This document shows positions 40,413 to 50,131 of a DNA stretch of 64,000 nt, in pieces. The DNA lies in IMG/VR virus record IMGVR_UViG_3300028377_000007, positions 1 to 64,000 of that record; one strand, 5' to 3'. The notes under the pieces are model-generated. The model made no database searches. It was not told the DNA's origin and saw only the letters and a list, made by a program, of their open reading frames with translations. Made by a program: the position numbers and the translations under genes. Position 1 is the first letter of the stretch; the number at the start of each line of letters is the position of its first letter. Source of the stretch: a virus.

Positions 40413-40649
40413 TTAGATTATCGGGTAGCAGTTGTCAACCCCGTCATTTGCTAATTTTAATATTCTTCTTAGAATTTTTAACTCTGTTTTTGTAAAATTT
40501 ATTTTATGCCATAGATCTATAATATCGTCGACTAAATATAAATTCTCACATTCTATATTTTTTAAAAAATTAAAAAGCTTTTCTGAATTGTTATATTTGC
40601 AACCCATATGGGAATCAGATATAAAAATATGCTTTGATTTTATCATCAC
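40413..40649 (-). pseudogene. N-terminal fragment of a metallophosphoesterase
   Basis: 78 residues: HIFISDSHMGC supplies the first metal motif, but the second reads LVDDIID where GD is expected and the later GNHD and H motifs are absent. Similar in start to LpxH-type enzymes. Truncated and probably inactive. Confidence 0.6.
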
Positions 40650-40957
40650 CCAATTTTATTAAAGAATTCTATTATTTTATCTTGGAAATCTTTTTCTTCA
40701 TAAATTTCTGAATGAACTACCCTTGCGGAGCCTTGCCCTAAAATACAAAACTTATATTTCCATGTTTTTTCATGGCATATCTCGTCAATAATAAAAAGAA
40801 ATATTTCGCCGAAGCTTTGTTTGATTCTATGACCGCCGAAATTAATTTCTCTGCTTCCTTGGTGTTGCCTTGTGAATCTATTAACTTTGCCGATTTTCTC
40901 TAACTCAAAGTTGTTTTCCAAGATTTTTTTGCGGAAGTCTGTTTTTTTTATTTTCAT
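40646..40957 (-). CDS. Hypothetical basic protein
   Basis: 103 residues, FTRQHQGSREINFGGHRI in the middle, alpha/beta. No domain recognised. Confidence 0.58.
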   Translation of the reverse strand: MKIKKTDFRKKILENNFELEKIGKVNRFTRQHQGSREINFGGHRIKQSFGEIFLFIIDEICHEKTWKYKFCILGQGSARVVHSEIYEEKDFQDKIIEFFNKIG

Positions 40958-40966
40958 TTTAATAAT

Positions 40967-41223
40967 TTATAATTTATTTTTTAAAAGTTTTACAATAAAA
41001 TCTACGGAGTCTTTTCCCTGAATTGCTATAACCGAATTAGCTCTTTTCATTTGTTTTGAAATTCTTGATGAATAAAAATTTTTAATCTCTAAATAAACAT
41101 CGTATTCTGGTAAATAAAAATCTAAATGTAAAGATCCCTCTTGCTCATGAAGATATTTTATACCAGCTTGATCCAAGGATTCTGCTATTTTTTTTCAAGT
41201 GGGCATGTTATTCTATCATTCAT
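40967..41223 (-). pseudogene. Small PD-(D/E)xK-like nuclease gene with an apparent poly-A frameshift
   Basis: Adding one A to the A8 run near 41190 joins MNDRITCPLEKK to IAESLDQAGIKYLHEQEG. The core HLDFYLPEYDVYLEIK has the spacing of Vsr/DUF559-type nucleases (D and ExK). About 85 residues if repaired. Confidence 0.55.
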
Positions 41224-41225
41224 TT

Positions 41226-41262
41226 TATAAAAAAGGGGGCTGTAGATTTTACAAACCCCTTT
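41226..41262 (-). terminator. Rho-independent terminator
   Basis: GGGG and CCCC flank TGTA/TACA pairing on the minus strand, followed by seven T. Confidence 0.7.
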
Positions 41263-41286
41263 GTATTTTGTTATTCAGAAAAGTTG

Positions 41287-41604
41287 TTAAGCGTTAACTC
41301 TTTTCAATTCAGCCAATTCTTTTTTCAAATCGGCAAGCTCTCTTTCAGCGTAACGCACTTCAATAATGTACTTGACCAAATCAAGTTTCAAATTAAGAGT
41401 TGTGCTGCCTCTTTTTTCGGTCGCAGAATCTGGAATAAAGCTTTCTTGCTTTGTTTCTTTCAACTCTGCGTTGATACTTTGAGCCAAACGATCCAAATCT
41501 CTTAAAGACAAATCCCACAATTCTTCAATTATCAAATTGCCTTTTCCAGACATGAAACGTAGCTTGTTTCTTGTTGCTTTTTCGAACATTTGTTGTGTTT
41601 CCAT
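41287..41604 (-). CDS. Conserved phage protein of unknown function
   Basis: 105 residues. MFEKATRNKLRF, IEELWDLSLRDLDRLAQ and a helical Lys/Glu-rich C-terminus match a protein seen in many phage genomes. GC content is above average and the leader contains repeated AACAATAACAAT, suggesting strong expression. Followed by a terminator. Confidence 0.7.
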   Translation of the reverse strand: METQQMFEKATRNKLRFMSGKGNLIIEELWDLSLRDLDRLAQSINAELKETKQESFIPDSATEKRGSTTLNLKLDLVKYIIEVRYAERELADLKKELAELKRVNA

Positions 41605-41643
41605 TTTTTTGTTTTTTATTGTTATTGTTATTGTTTAATAAAA

Positions 41644-41815
41644 TTACACTTTTACTTTGAGTGTTCTTTTAAATTTGCCTTCTACTTTTACGATGAAGTC
41701 GTTTCTTATTGTGTCAGAAAATCCGATTCCCGATAAAATTGTTTATTTGATATTTCTTTATTATATCCTTAAATCTTTTCTTTGCGTATATTATCTGTGC
41801 TAATTTTTTATTCAT
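41644..41815 (-). pseudogene. Small gene with an apparent frameshift
   Basis: ATG overlaps the NadE stop (TAATG). The first 35 codons are Lys-rich; one frame over, SGIGFSDTIRNDFIVKVEG continues to 41644. One surplus base near 41725 would explain it; about 56 residues if repaired. Confidence 0.5.
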
Positions 41816-43524
41816 TACATTATACTTTTAATACTTGTTTTATATTTTTTTGCGATTGGGATATTTCGGCCAAAACCAAAACTTCTTTTATTAACTCTTA
41901 AAATTGGCGGCATGATTCTCCTTTTGTACTCATTTTTCTCCACCATATTAATTATTTTTTCGATTTTGTCAATGGAAATTTCCTTAATTGCAGAAAAACA
42001 CTGTTCTTTTTCTTTGAAACTAAGTAAATCCCCCTCTAAATATAATTTTAAAACATTATCTAAAATATGATAAGGCGGTAGACTATCAGTGTCAACTTGC
42101 CCCCCCCATAATTCCGCGCTCGGTTCTTTATCAATAACAGATTTTGGGACAACTTCACAACCATAATAATTATTCATCCATTTTGCGAGAGTATATACCT
42201 CTGTTTTGTAAAGATCCCCTATAACAGAAATTCCCCCAACAGTATCCCCTAAAATTGAAAAATACCCCATAGAAGACTCTGATTTATTACTCGTATTTAA
42301 TACTAAAGCCCCAAAATCATTGGAATATTCCATTAATTTTCTTGCGCGAATTCTTGGTTGAATATTCTCAATTGTTAATCTCTTGGGCTGTTGAAATGTT
42401 TCTGTGTAATTTTTAATTGCCAACTCTACTTCTTCGCCGATTGGCATTGTATATAAATTAATACCCAACTCATCACATTGCTTTTTGCTATCTGTGATAC
42501 TTCCTTCGCTAGAAAATTTTGATGGCATTGTAATACACTCAATATTATCTTCGCCTAATATTTTAGCTGCTAAAGCAATTACTAAAGCCGAATCAATTCC
42601 CCCACTCGCTCCGACAACAGCTTTTGTGAAGCCATTTTTCCGAAAATAATCTTTAAGTCCGATTTCTAAAGAATTAAAAATATAAGTATATTTGTCGGAA
42701 GTAACCGTACTAATTTGTGTATTAGGAGATTTTGTACTTACAACTTGGGGAGATTTTGTACTTACAACTTGATTTGCTTCTCTAATTTCTTCTCTAAATC
42801 CGCACATAGTAATAACATCATCCCCATCAACATAAAAAGAATGCCCATCAAAAATTAATTCGTCATTTCCGCCGACTTGATTAACATAAACAAACGGAAC
42901 CTTATAAATTTTAGAAAGCTTTCGATACATATCATAACGGTCATTATGTTTAAGAATATTACTAGGAGAAGCGTTTAGGGTTATAATGGCTTCGATATTT
43001 TCGCTAGAATTTTTATACGGGGAAAGGGGCTCTGCATTGTATATTTTTCTACTAACAAAATTAGAATCATCAAAACAATCTTCGCATATTAAGATTCCAA
43101 CATCTCCATATTTACTATTGAAAACAACGCCGCTTTCTTTCCCAACTTCAAAGTATCTGCTTTCATCAAAGATATTATAAGTTGGTAACAATTGTTTGTT
43201 GTATGTTTTGGAAATTTTTCCGTCTTTAATATGAACTGCCGAATTAAAAAGAGGTTTGCCTATTTTATTGTTTTCTGTGATGCATCCCACGATTATTTCT
43301 GCGGGATTATTAAACGTTAATTCTACAAGTTTTTCAAGATAACAGTTTTGTTCTTCAATAAAATCTTTACGAAGCAACAAATCATTCGGTGGATACCCTG
43401 TTAAAGCTAATTCGCTATATACATGAACCCCTTGGAAATTTGGACTGTAATTTTGCTTTATTTTTAGAAAATTATTTTCTATATCTCCAACTGTGAAGTT
43501 TAATTGGTGTATTTTGAGGTTCAT
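41815..43524 (-). CDS. nadE: Glutamine-dependent NAD+ synthetase
   Basis: 569 residues from the ATG at 43524. The N-terminal nitrilase-type glutaminase shows Glu in SELALTGYP, Lys in NKQLLPTYNIF and Cys in GILICEDCFD; the synthetase domain has VVGASGGIDSALV and later conserved blocks (NTSNKSESSMGYFS). It performs the last step, nicotinate adenine dinucleotide to NAD+. Coupled to the upstream YqeY gene by one-base spacing. Confidence 0.95.
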   Translation of the reverse strand: MNLKIHQLNFTVGDIENNFLKIKQNYSPNFQGVHVYSELALTGYPPNDLLLRKDFIEEQNCYLEKLVELTFNNPAEIIVGCITENNKIGKPLFNSAVHIKDGKISKTYNKQLLPTYNIFDESRYFEVGKESGVVFNSKYGDVGILICEDCFDDSNFVSRKIYNAEPLSPYKNSSENIEAIITLNASPSNILKHNDRYDMYRKLSKIYKVPFVYVNQVGGNDELIFDGHSFYVDGDDVITMCGFREEIREANQVVSTKSPQVVSTKSPNTQISTVTSDKYTYIFNSLEIGLKDYFRKNGFTKAVVGASGGIDSALVIALAAKILGEDNIECITMPSKFSSEGSITDSKKQCDELGINLYTMPIGEEVELAIKNYTETFQQPKRLTIENIQPRIRARKLMEYSNDFGALVLNTSNKSESSMGYFSILGDTVGGISVIGDLYKTEVYTLAKWMNNYYGCEVVPKSVIDKEPSAELWGGQVDTDSLPPYHILDNVLKLYLEGDLLSFKEKEQCFSAIKEISIDKIEKIINMVEKNEYKRRIMPPILRVNKRSFGFGRNIPIAKKYKTSIKSIM

Positions 43525-43525
43525 A

Positions 43526-43963
43526 TTATTGTAATTTTTCTTTAACCATAGAGGAAATTTTCTTAATGTCAACACTAATCCCGAATTTTTCCTTGATTTT
43601 CCCAATCACCTTGCCCATATCTCTCATAGACTCTGCCCCAACCTCTTTAATATATTGGTCTATCATATCTGGGTATTCAGATTCTAAAACTTTTTCTGGC
43701 AACAAATCGTCTAATACTTCTGATTTTTCAAAAAATAACAAAGACTCCGATGGTTTTTTATCTTTGAATAACTCATAAGAATCTAAGAATGCTTTCTTCT
43801 CTTTTTCGATAACAGAATAAATTTCGTCCTCTGAAAGCGTTTTGTTTTCTCTATTTTCCCTTTCTTGAATCGCGGATAAAACAGATTGGTATGCCAACAT
43901 TTTTGTTGGTTCTTTATTTTTGCGCGAAGCAAAGATATAGTCTTGGATTGTTTTTTTGTTCAT
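43526..43963 (-). CDS. yqeY: GatB/YqeY domain protein
   Basis: 145 residues of the YqeY type: AYQSVLSAIQERENRE, an acidic centre, LLPEKVLESEYPDMI and MGKVIGKIKEKFG. In GatB this domain helps bind tRNA; a free-standing phage copy may act on tRNA. Between DNA ligase and NadE. Confidence 0.85.
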   Translation of the reverse strand: MNKKTIQDYIFASRKNKEPTKMLAYQSVLSAIQERENRENKTLSEDEIYSVIEKEKKAFLDSYELFKDKKPSESLLFFEKSEVLDDLLPEKVLESEYPDMIDQYIKEVGAESMRDMGKVIGKIKEKFGISVDIKKISSMVKEKLQ

Positions 43964-44065
43964 TTTTTTATTTTCCTTTCTTTATTAATTGTTTCTGCAA
44001 CCATAGAATGTATTTTAGATTCTTTCGACTAATACAAGCCTAACTGTTTCTAGCACTTCACTCAT
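43960..44065 (-). pseudogene. Small gene with an apparent frameshift
   Basis: Starts inside the DNA ligase stop region and ends with an ATGA overlap onto yqeY. The two frames (MSEVLETVRLVL and SKESKIHSMVAETINKE) join if one base is removed. About 34 residues. Confidence 0.4.
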
Positions 44066-45179
44066 AATTTCTAATTATTAAATTTGTATAAGGAATCAAA
44101 GGCACCCCATATTCTGAATACTCTTGAAAATCAACTGTAATCACTTCGCCAATATATTTTTCTTTGTTTTCTAAAACCTCTCTTAAAAATTCCATTGTTC
44201 CACGAACATTAGACTCGAAAGTTTCTCCGTTGTCAAGCTCACAAACAATCTTTTTTGCACAACCGCCCCAGTTTCCTTTTCCCCCTAGAATATCAACAAT
44301 TTTAAACTCAGCGTCAATAAAGTTCTTTACTTTTAAAAGATCATGGGTTCTTTTGTGTTGATAAGGCATATCCTTGATTCTAAGAATTGCACCTTCATGG
44401 CCTTCGTTGATAATTTTTTCGGCAAATTCTTTTACTTCTATTTCATCGTTTGCGTATTCCCAAATAACTTCTTTGCAGTATTTTGATTCTTTGGCTATTT
44501 CTGTTATTTGCTGAAATCTTTTTTCATAAGGAACGCCTTCTTTCCCTTTAAAGTATCCGTCATAAACATAAAAACGAACTATTTCCTCTGATTCTTTTAT
44601 TAAATCATCTGTTAGATCTTTTTCTTTTCTTGTTACGGCTACTAATTTAATCAATCTATTTAAATTGTTGCGCAAGTCTTCGTTAAAAAGTTCCCCATCC
44701 AAAACTAAATCTGGATACTTTTCAAAAATAGGTTTTAAGGATTCTTTTATGTGTTTTATATTAAAAAATTCCTCCCCCTTTCTTGAGTTTGCGGAATCTT
44801 TACTTATTACGCATCTTACCCCGTTATATTTTATGTTCATTATAACGGGCCAAATGATTTCTTTTTTTCGATTTTTAAATGGTTTTGCTAAAACAGGTTG
44901 AATCCAAGACTCTTTATCTATGTCTTCAATGTTTTCGTAATGCTTTTGTTTCTTTTTCTTTTTGAATTTTGCCTCTGCTTCTATAAATGCTTGTTCTTCT
45001 GGAGTTGTTTCGTTCTTTTTACCGATATTTTTTACCTCGCAGAAAGTCGGTTTATCAATAACAATAGATCCACCTTGAATTCCATGTTCTGACCAGAATT
45101 TATTATCTTCGACTACAATAGTCCATTCTTGGATTGAGCCGCTTGTATTGCGCTTGTAAAGTGTTGGAAATTTTTTCAT
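44058..45179 (-). CDS. ATP-dependent DNA ligase
   Basis: 373 residues. An N-terminal WGR-like domain (about 1-60) leads to the ligase core: NIKYNGVRC with the adenylated Lys, LDGELF, FYVYDGYF, EGAILR and LLKVKNF, then an OB domain. The WGR-like addition is common in large phage ligases. It does not use NAD+. Confidence 0.92.
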   Translation of the reverse strand: MKKFPTLYKRNTSGSIQEWTIVVEDNKFWSEHGIQGGSIVIDKPTFCEVKNIGKKNETTPEEQAFIEAEAKFKKKKKQKHYENIEDIDKESWIQPVLAKPFKNRKKEIIWPVIMNIKYNGVRCVISKDSANSRKGEEFFNIKHIKESLKPIFEKYPDLVLDGELFNEDLRNNLNRLIKLVAVTRKEKDLTDDLIKESEEIVRFYVYDGYFKGKEGVPYEKRFQQITEIAKESKYCKEVIWEYANDEIEVKEFAEKIINEGHEGAILRIKDMPYQHKRTHDLLKVKNFIDAEFKIVDILGGKGNWGGCAKKIVCELDNGETFESNVRGTMEFLREVLENKEKYIGEVITVDFQEYSEYGVPLIPYTNLIIRNYE

Positions 45180-45254
45180 TATTTTAGTTCCTTGATTATC
45201 TTTTCTAATCTATCGAAAGATTTTCCTGTTATATTTGTAAGGCTGTAATTATTA

Positions 45255-46424
45255 TTAATAGTTTTCTATGGCGTGAATTAAATATTTAAGGTATAAAGGA
45301 TCTTCACAACTAGCCTTCCCAGAGTCAGCCGATAACTTTGCCACTGGTTGATCATTGTTCTTCGTAACCTTCATTACAATAGACGGAACTTTAATTCCAA
45401 CATCATTAGTTAAATCTGTTCCTATTCCAAAAATTGGCTCTATTTTCCCGCGACAATATTTTTCTATTTCAATTGCTTTTGGAATATTTAAGCCATCTGA
45501 GAATACAATTTTTTTAAACATAGGATCAATATTAAAATCTCTATACATTTTAACAATCATATCTGTATATTCAAAAGGACAACCACTGTCATGCCTTACT
45601 CCATCATACCCTTTTGCTAAGTCAAAGGAAAAATCCTTCAAAAACTTTTCATCCCCAAAGGTATCTGTCAAACAAATAGCTAATTTTCCCTTATATTGAT
45701 TTAACCATTGTTCAAAGATTTCTTTTTGGGAATTTTGAATTGGATATAAACTCTGAACGCCCATAAAAATTTCATGTCCCATTGTACCAATCGGAGTAGA
45801 GTCATATTTTCGCGCCAGATTAACATTTGAAGTCCCAGAAATAAGATTGTTTGAATTAAGCATAGAAAAGATATATTCTTGCCATTCCGCGCTGAATCTT
45901 CTTCTTGTTCCAAATTCTATTAAATTAATTTGGCTTTCTTTAAGGTACTTGATTTTTTCAATTATTTTTTCTGTACCATAATGTATTTCGAATGGAGTCC
46001 CATATTTAAAACTTTTCTCGCCATAAATTTCATTCACTATGCTCAAAACGATTGTCTCAAATAATATAACAGACAACCAACTACCTTTTGCTCGTAATTT
46101 CCAAGGCTCTGATTCATCATCGTTCTTTTCGAAAACCAATTGCGATGGATTAAATCTAAAATCTTGCAACCACCTTATAAAGCTATCGCTAAAATAACCC
46201 AAAGATTGCAAATATTTTTTTTCTTCATTAGTAAGTTTTAGGATTTTTAGTTTATTAAATTCTTCCAAAAGATCTGATGGCCTGATAATATTATAAAAAT
46301 CAGTGGCTTCCGCATTACGGCATTTAAACGTGTATTCAATTTCTACATTACTGAACCTATCATAAACCATTTGCGCAACGGTTAATTTATAAAGATCTAA
46401 ATCTAGTATGCTTTTTATAATCAT
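45255..46424 (-). CDS. pncB: Nicotinate phosphoribosyltransferase
   Basis: 389 residues of the PncB type. LDLDLYKLTVAQMV, FGTRRRFS, GTSNVNLARKYDSTPIGTMGHE and YDGVRHDSGCPF correspond to the substrate and phosphoribosyl-binding blocks. It converts nicotinic acid and PRPP to nicotinate mononucleotide. Lies between the metallophosphoesterase and DNA ligase genes. Confidence 0.93.
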   Translation of the reverse strand: MIIKSILDLDLYKLTVAQMVYDRFSNVEIEYTFKCRNAEATDFYNIIRPSDLLEEFNKLKILKLTNEEKKYLQSLGYFSDSFIRWLQDFRFNPSQLVFEKNDDESEPWKLRAKGSWLSVILFETIVLSIVNEIYGEKSFKYGTPFEIHYGTEKIIEKIKYLKESQINLIEFGTRRRFSAEWQEYIFSMLNSNNLISGTSNVNLARKYDSTPIGTMGHEIFMGVQSLYPIQNSQKEIFEQWLNQYKGKLAICLTDTFGDEKFLKDFSFDLAKGYDGVRHDSGCPFEYTDMIVKMYRDFNIDPMFKKIVFSDGLNIPKAIEIEKYCRGKIEPIFGIGTDLTNDVGIKVPSIVMKVTKNNDQPVAKLSADSGKASCEDPLYLKYLIHAIENY

Positions 46425-46425
46425 A

Positions 46426-46977
46426 TTAGTGGTGGGTCATTGTTTTTTTGTTTTTTGCTAAGTTAATTATAGTATCTAAATTCACTGGAGTATAATCCCA
46501 AAGATTTACTCCCATGTCAAACACTTTATGTTGATAATAGTCTTTTTGCTTGCCGATGAGGTTTCCATGAACATGACCGTGAAGATGAATTGCGTCCCTA
46601 TGGCATTTGTTCCACTCCAAAATCGGGAAATGAAACATACAAAACATCTGTCCTTTATATTTCAACTCATAATAGTCTTTTACCCAAACAAGTCTATCTC
46701 TAAAATCTTTATTATTTAAAGCTTTAAAATCGTGGTTGCCTTTAATAAAATGAATATTACCATTAAGTCTTTCAATTATTTTAATAGCTTTTTGTGCAGA
46801 AAAACAAAAATCCCCAAGATAATAAACATCTTCATTTGGTTCGACTACTTTATTCCAATTGGCGATATTAATTTCATCATGTTCTTGAATATCTTTGAAC
46901 GGCCTATTATCATATTTCATGATATTGACATGAGAAAAGTGTATGTCGGAGATTGCGAATTTATTGTTTTCTTGCAT
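46426..46977 (-). CDS. Calcineurin-like metallophosphoesterase
   Basis: 183 residues. ISDIHFSH, YLGDFCF, IKGNHD, FHFPILEW and LHGHVHG form the full metal site of the short phage-type family. Substrate unknown. Ends one base before pncB. Confidence 0.88.
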   Translation of the reverse strand: MQENNKFAISDIHFSHVNIMKYDNRPFKDIQEHDEINIANWNKVVEPNEDVYYLGDFCFSAQKAIKIIERLNGNIHFIKGNHDFKALNNKDFRDRLVWVKDYYELKYKGQMFCMFHFPILEWNKCHRDAIHLHGHVHGNLIGKQKDYYQHKVFDMGVNLWDYTPVNLDTIINLAKNKKTMTHH

Positions 46978-46998
46978 TTTATAGAGTTGTTTTAAATA

Positions 46999-47207
46999 CT
47001 AAATTTCATTGTAAATCTTTCTGGCCTCTTTTATTTCACGAAGTCGTTTATATTTCTCTCGGATTGGTCTCCGTATTAATGAATAAGGGGTCCCGCTTCA
47101 ACTGGAAAATGGAGTGTTTCCGTATTCCAAGTTTTTGCGCCATTTAATACTCTTCTAATGTAGGGGATTATTTTGGATTTTTCTTCTTTTGTTAAAATCT
47201 TTTTCAT
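46999..47207 (-). pseudogene. Small basic gene with an apparent poly-G frameshift
   Basis: ATG overlaps the macro-domain stop (ATGA). Adding one G to GGG near 47090 joins HFPVEAG to TPYSLIRRPIREKYKRL and a basic tail ending at 46999. About 69 residues if repaired. Confidence 0.5.
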
Positions 47208-47734
47208 ACTAGTTTCTCCTGATTAGAAAGTCTACAAATTACAACATCAATACCATAATCCGCCGCTAATACTTCGATCATTTTCAAAATAATAGGAAAT
47301 CTAGCCCCAGCCAAATTACTTGCAATTCCGTAGGGCACTAAAATCTTATATTCTTTATCTTTGATACACGAAAACAAGCCTTTCACGCAATCGTGAAAAG
47401 CATCATAACTTGTGTCTCTATCCCCTAAACTATCTCTTGTAAATTTATATTGACTATAAAAATTGACTATAATCTTGTTTTCTGCAACTTTGGCGAAAGA
47501 ATAAGTTCCCAATTTGTTGCTATCGCCTTTTCTTGTTGAACAATCTGCTTGGTATGCTTCTGGGTATTTTTCGCGAATTAAGCGAGCAACACCACTCCCC
47601 ATTGTATGAAAACAATTTGCTTGATGAATTATTACAGCTTTTTCTGACTCCTCAAAAACCTCAAAAATATCTGCTTCTATAATTTTGCAAGTTCCTGATT
47701 CATAAAGTGTATGGTATTTACTTAATTCTTTCAT
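47204..47734 (-). CDS. Macro domain protein (ADP-ribose binding)
   Basis: 176 residues. VIIHQANCFHTMGSGVARLI is the ligand loop of macro domains, followed by GDSNKLGTYSF and VPYGIASNLAGARFP. Relatives hydrolyse ADP-ribose 1''-phosphate or remove ADP-ribose from targets. Its place among NAD+ synthesis genes suggests handling of ADP-ribose by-products. Confidence 0.88.
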   Translation of the reverse strand: MKELSKYHTLYESGTCKIIEADIFEVFEESEKAVIIHQANCFHTMGSGVARLIREKYPEAYQADCSTRKGDSNKLGTYSFAKVAENKIIVNFYSQYKFTRDSLGDRDTSYDAFHDCVKGLFSCIKDKEYKILVPYGIASNLAGARFPIILKMIEVLAADYGIDVVICRLSNQEKLV

Positions 47735-47735
47735 T

Positions 47736-48038
47736 TCATTTATTAGTGAGTATTTCTTTGCCTCTTTTTGTTATTGCTATCCATCTTCCCCATCCAGTAA
47801 TAAATCCATCGCTTTCTAATTTTGGCAATAGTATTTTATAAAAAAAATTTTCATTCAACCAATAATCATTCTTTTTAATGGTATTAAATGTTTTCTTTTT
47901 TGTGGTAAATGGAAATCTTTTTTTTGATAATTCTTCAAGAATAAGGACGTTCAATGTTCTCATTGTATATTCTAGGTAATAACCAGAATGGCTACTATAG
48001 AAATTATCTTTTTCTGGTTTTTTTCTTTTGCTTTTCAT
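47736..48038 (-). CDS. Probable winged-helix protein
   Basis: 100 residues, basic N-terminus; ILLPKLESDGFITGWGRWIA then TKRGKEIL resembles the recognition helix and wing of small winged-helix regulators. Tentative. Confidence 0.5.
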   Translation of the reverse strand: MKSKRKKPEKDNFYSSHSGYYLEYTMRTLNVLILEELSKKRFPFTTKKKTFNTIKKNDYWLNENFFYKILLPKLESDGFITGWGRWIAITKRGKEILTNK

Positions 48039-48199
48039 TGATTCTCAGGATATTTCCACTTATGGGTTACTTTATATTTTTCGTATGGAGTAATTAACTC
48101 ATATTTATCATTCTCTGTCAAGCGTAAAATCCAAACTTTTCCATTCGATGGGTTCTTTATTTCCTCAAACTGCTCAACGGTCAAATGCAAAAACTTCAT
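48035..48199 (-). CDS. Small hypothetical protein
   Basis: 54 residues, LTVEQFEEIKNPSNGKVWIL then a Lys/Tyr-rich half. Coupled to the next gene by ATGA. Confidence 0.58.
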   Translation of the reverse strand: MKFLHLTVEQFEEIKNPSNGKVWILRLTENDKYELITPYEKYKVTHKWKYPENQ

Positions 48200-48260
48200 A
48201 AACTTTTATCAACATTTCCCTCTGATTGTCCGTGTCTGATTATGTATATGTATTTTGGCT

Positions 48261-49952
48261 TCATTTGCTATTCAATTTATATAATTTATTCGCACAAGCT
48301 ACTAACGTTTGATTTTTGTCGGAAAAAAGTAGATCCTCCGAATTCAATGGCGAGTCTAACACTTTTATGCGCGAATTGTCAACAAAAATCTCTATATTTT
48401 GGCCGTTTTTCGCAACAGAAACCCCTTTTTCTAAAACTGTAAAATCAAAATCGTCCAAATCAACTTTCTCACTTCTATATGTATATGTTCCATCTTTATT
48501 GAAACAAAAAACACATCTAAAATAATAACCACTTTTTTCTATAGTAAAGACAGCAACATTATTTAAGTATTTTACTTCAAGAATTTTTAATCCATTCAAC
48601 TCTTTTAAATAGGTCTTTTTCGCTGTATTGTTTTTCGGCGTAATAATATTAACCTTATTAAAAATCTTATTTCCATCGTCAAAAGGCCAATATTCGACAA
48701 CACAGCCATCAAATAATTCATAGTTCCAAAAAAGATTTGCCACTGGTTTATTTGAAGCCAGCAACTTTTTCATTTTGCTTATTTTAACTTCATAAAGGCT
48801 GTCTGCTTTTTCAATATAAATATTATTTTCATAAACAAAGAAATTTTTCGCCGCTATACTGCATTTATCTTGTTTTGTGATATTAAAAACTTCTATTGTT
48901 GACTTAGCTTTATCTAATTCTACAATATATGGTTCATTATTTAAAAATAAGAAGTCCCTTTTTATATTAGAATTTGCGTTTAATGATAGATTGAACTTGT
49001 TGCCATTTTTATAAAAACTATTTTTCGTTAATACATATTGAATCCCGAAATCATATTTTACAGATGCGATTATAGAATCAAAATCTTTTATTAATTCTAA
49101 AGAAAAACTTCCATTACTAGAAATTATTTTTGGCGTTACTTTTCCAATTTTGATTTCTTCGTCGTCTGACTTTGGCGGCTTTATTCTTTCCCCATGCTCG
49201 AAAACCTTTTGAAACCATTTTAAATGACTTTTCGGAATGACATCCCAATCTTGTGAGGCTGGCGGCAATTTGCTTTTATTATTAAAAACAGAAATTCCAT
49301 CCTCCAATCTTTTCAACCAATCTTTTATTCCGTAGTCTGGGTGTCTGCCTTTGTATGGATGCGAACCCATATACAATTCAAACATAACTATTCCCCAAGA
49401 AAACCAATCGCTTTCTTCTGTAAATTTTTTATTTTTAACAAGCGGGTCGCGGATACTATCCATGATTGCAGTTGCTGGGTAGTTCTTTGTTTGATAGCTA
49501 TCTACGTCTATATGATAAGGTGTTTTATAATCTCTGCTTACAAGAAAATTAAATGGATTGTAATCTACCACCAAAGTTTCATTTTTATGTACAAACTCTA
49601 ATACTTCTCTAAAGCCATCTACCAATGCTTTAATATTTTCTGGCGATACGTTGTTTTTATTTCTGTATCCTTTGTTAAAAAGTTTTACTAAATATTCGTT
49701 GTTTTTTATATAGGGCATCGAAAAACCTATATTTTCGCCCTTTGTATTTTGGATGGGAAATTTCGGGCATAGAATTTCTTTTCTATTTAACTTGGCAAGT
49801 TCGCCGATTTTTCCAGAAGAGATACATTTATTTTTTTCATGGTAAATCTTATAAGCAAATCCATCTTTCGTATAAATAGAAGCTTCTCCGCCTTGAGAAA
49901 GATAATTATTTTTTGATAAAAATATCTCTCTATTGTTTTCTATTATTTTCAC
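48261..49952 (-). CDS. Protein kinase-like protein with C-terminal beta-rich region
   Basis: 563 residues, start codon GTG at 49952. The first 290 residues hold a eukaryote-like kinase: GGEASIYTKDGFAYKIY (glycine loop and Lys), VVDYNPFNFLV (catalytic loop, lacking the HRD His), HIDVDSY (DFG position), SDWFSWGIVMFELY. The remainder is strand-rich and may be a propeller-like sensor. Last gene of a block with PP2C, MoxR and VWA genes. Confidence 0.8.
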   Translation of the reverse strand: MKIIENNREIFLSKNNYLSQGGEASIYTKDGFAYKIYHEKNKCISSGKIGELAKLNRKEILCPKFPIQNTKGENIGFSMPYIKNNEYLVKLFNKGYRNKNNVSPENIKALVDGFREVLEFVHKNETLVVDYNPFNFLVSRDYKTPYHIDVDSYQTKNYPATAIMDSIRDPLVKNKKFTEESDWFSWGIVMFELYMGSHPYKGRHPDYGIKDWLKRLEDGISVFNNKSKLPPASQDWDVIPKSHLKWFQKVFEHGERIKPPKSDDEEIKIGKVTPKIISSNGSFSLELIKDFDSIIASVKYDFGIQYVLTKNSFYKNGNKFNLSLNANSNIKRDFLFLNNEPYIVELDKAKSTIEVFNITKQDKCSIAAKNFFVYENNIYIEKADSLYEVKISKMKKLLASNKPVANLFWNYELFDGCVVEYWPFDDGNKIFNKVNIITPKNNTAKKTYLKELNGLKILEVKYLNNVAVFTIEKSGYYFRCVFCFNKDGTYTYRSEKVDLDDFDFTVLEKGVSVAKNGQNIEIFVDNSRIKVLDSPLNSEDLLFSDKNQTLVACANKLYKLNSK

Positions 49953-49954
49953 TT

Positions 49955-50131
49955 TTAATATCCAAATTTAGTATATAAATTTTTTTTATCGCCGACTTCT
50001 TTTTCCCCATCAATGAATTTTTTTATATCTGCCATGACACTTTCGTTTTCCAAAATTTCTTTAGCTGTTAAACCAGAGATTTTTAATGTTAGTTTTTTCT
50101 GTGGCTGTAATGGTTTTAATTTAGAGTTCAT
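49955..50131 (-). CDS. Small hypothetical protein
   Basis: 58 residues, Lys-rich start then helices (LTAKEILENESVMADIKKF). It overlaps the end of the upstream gene and stops two bases before the kinase start. No family recognised. Confidence 0.58.
   Translation of the reverse strand: MNSKLKPLQPQKKLTLKISGLTAKEILENESVMADIKKFIDGEKEVGDKKNLYTKFGY

Noticed and set aside
45179-45259. 26-codon frame between pncB and the DNA ligase gene
   Set aside because: It ends with a TAATG overlap onto the ligase start but has only an ATT start; evidence is too thin to list as a gene.
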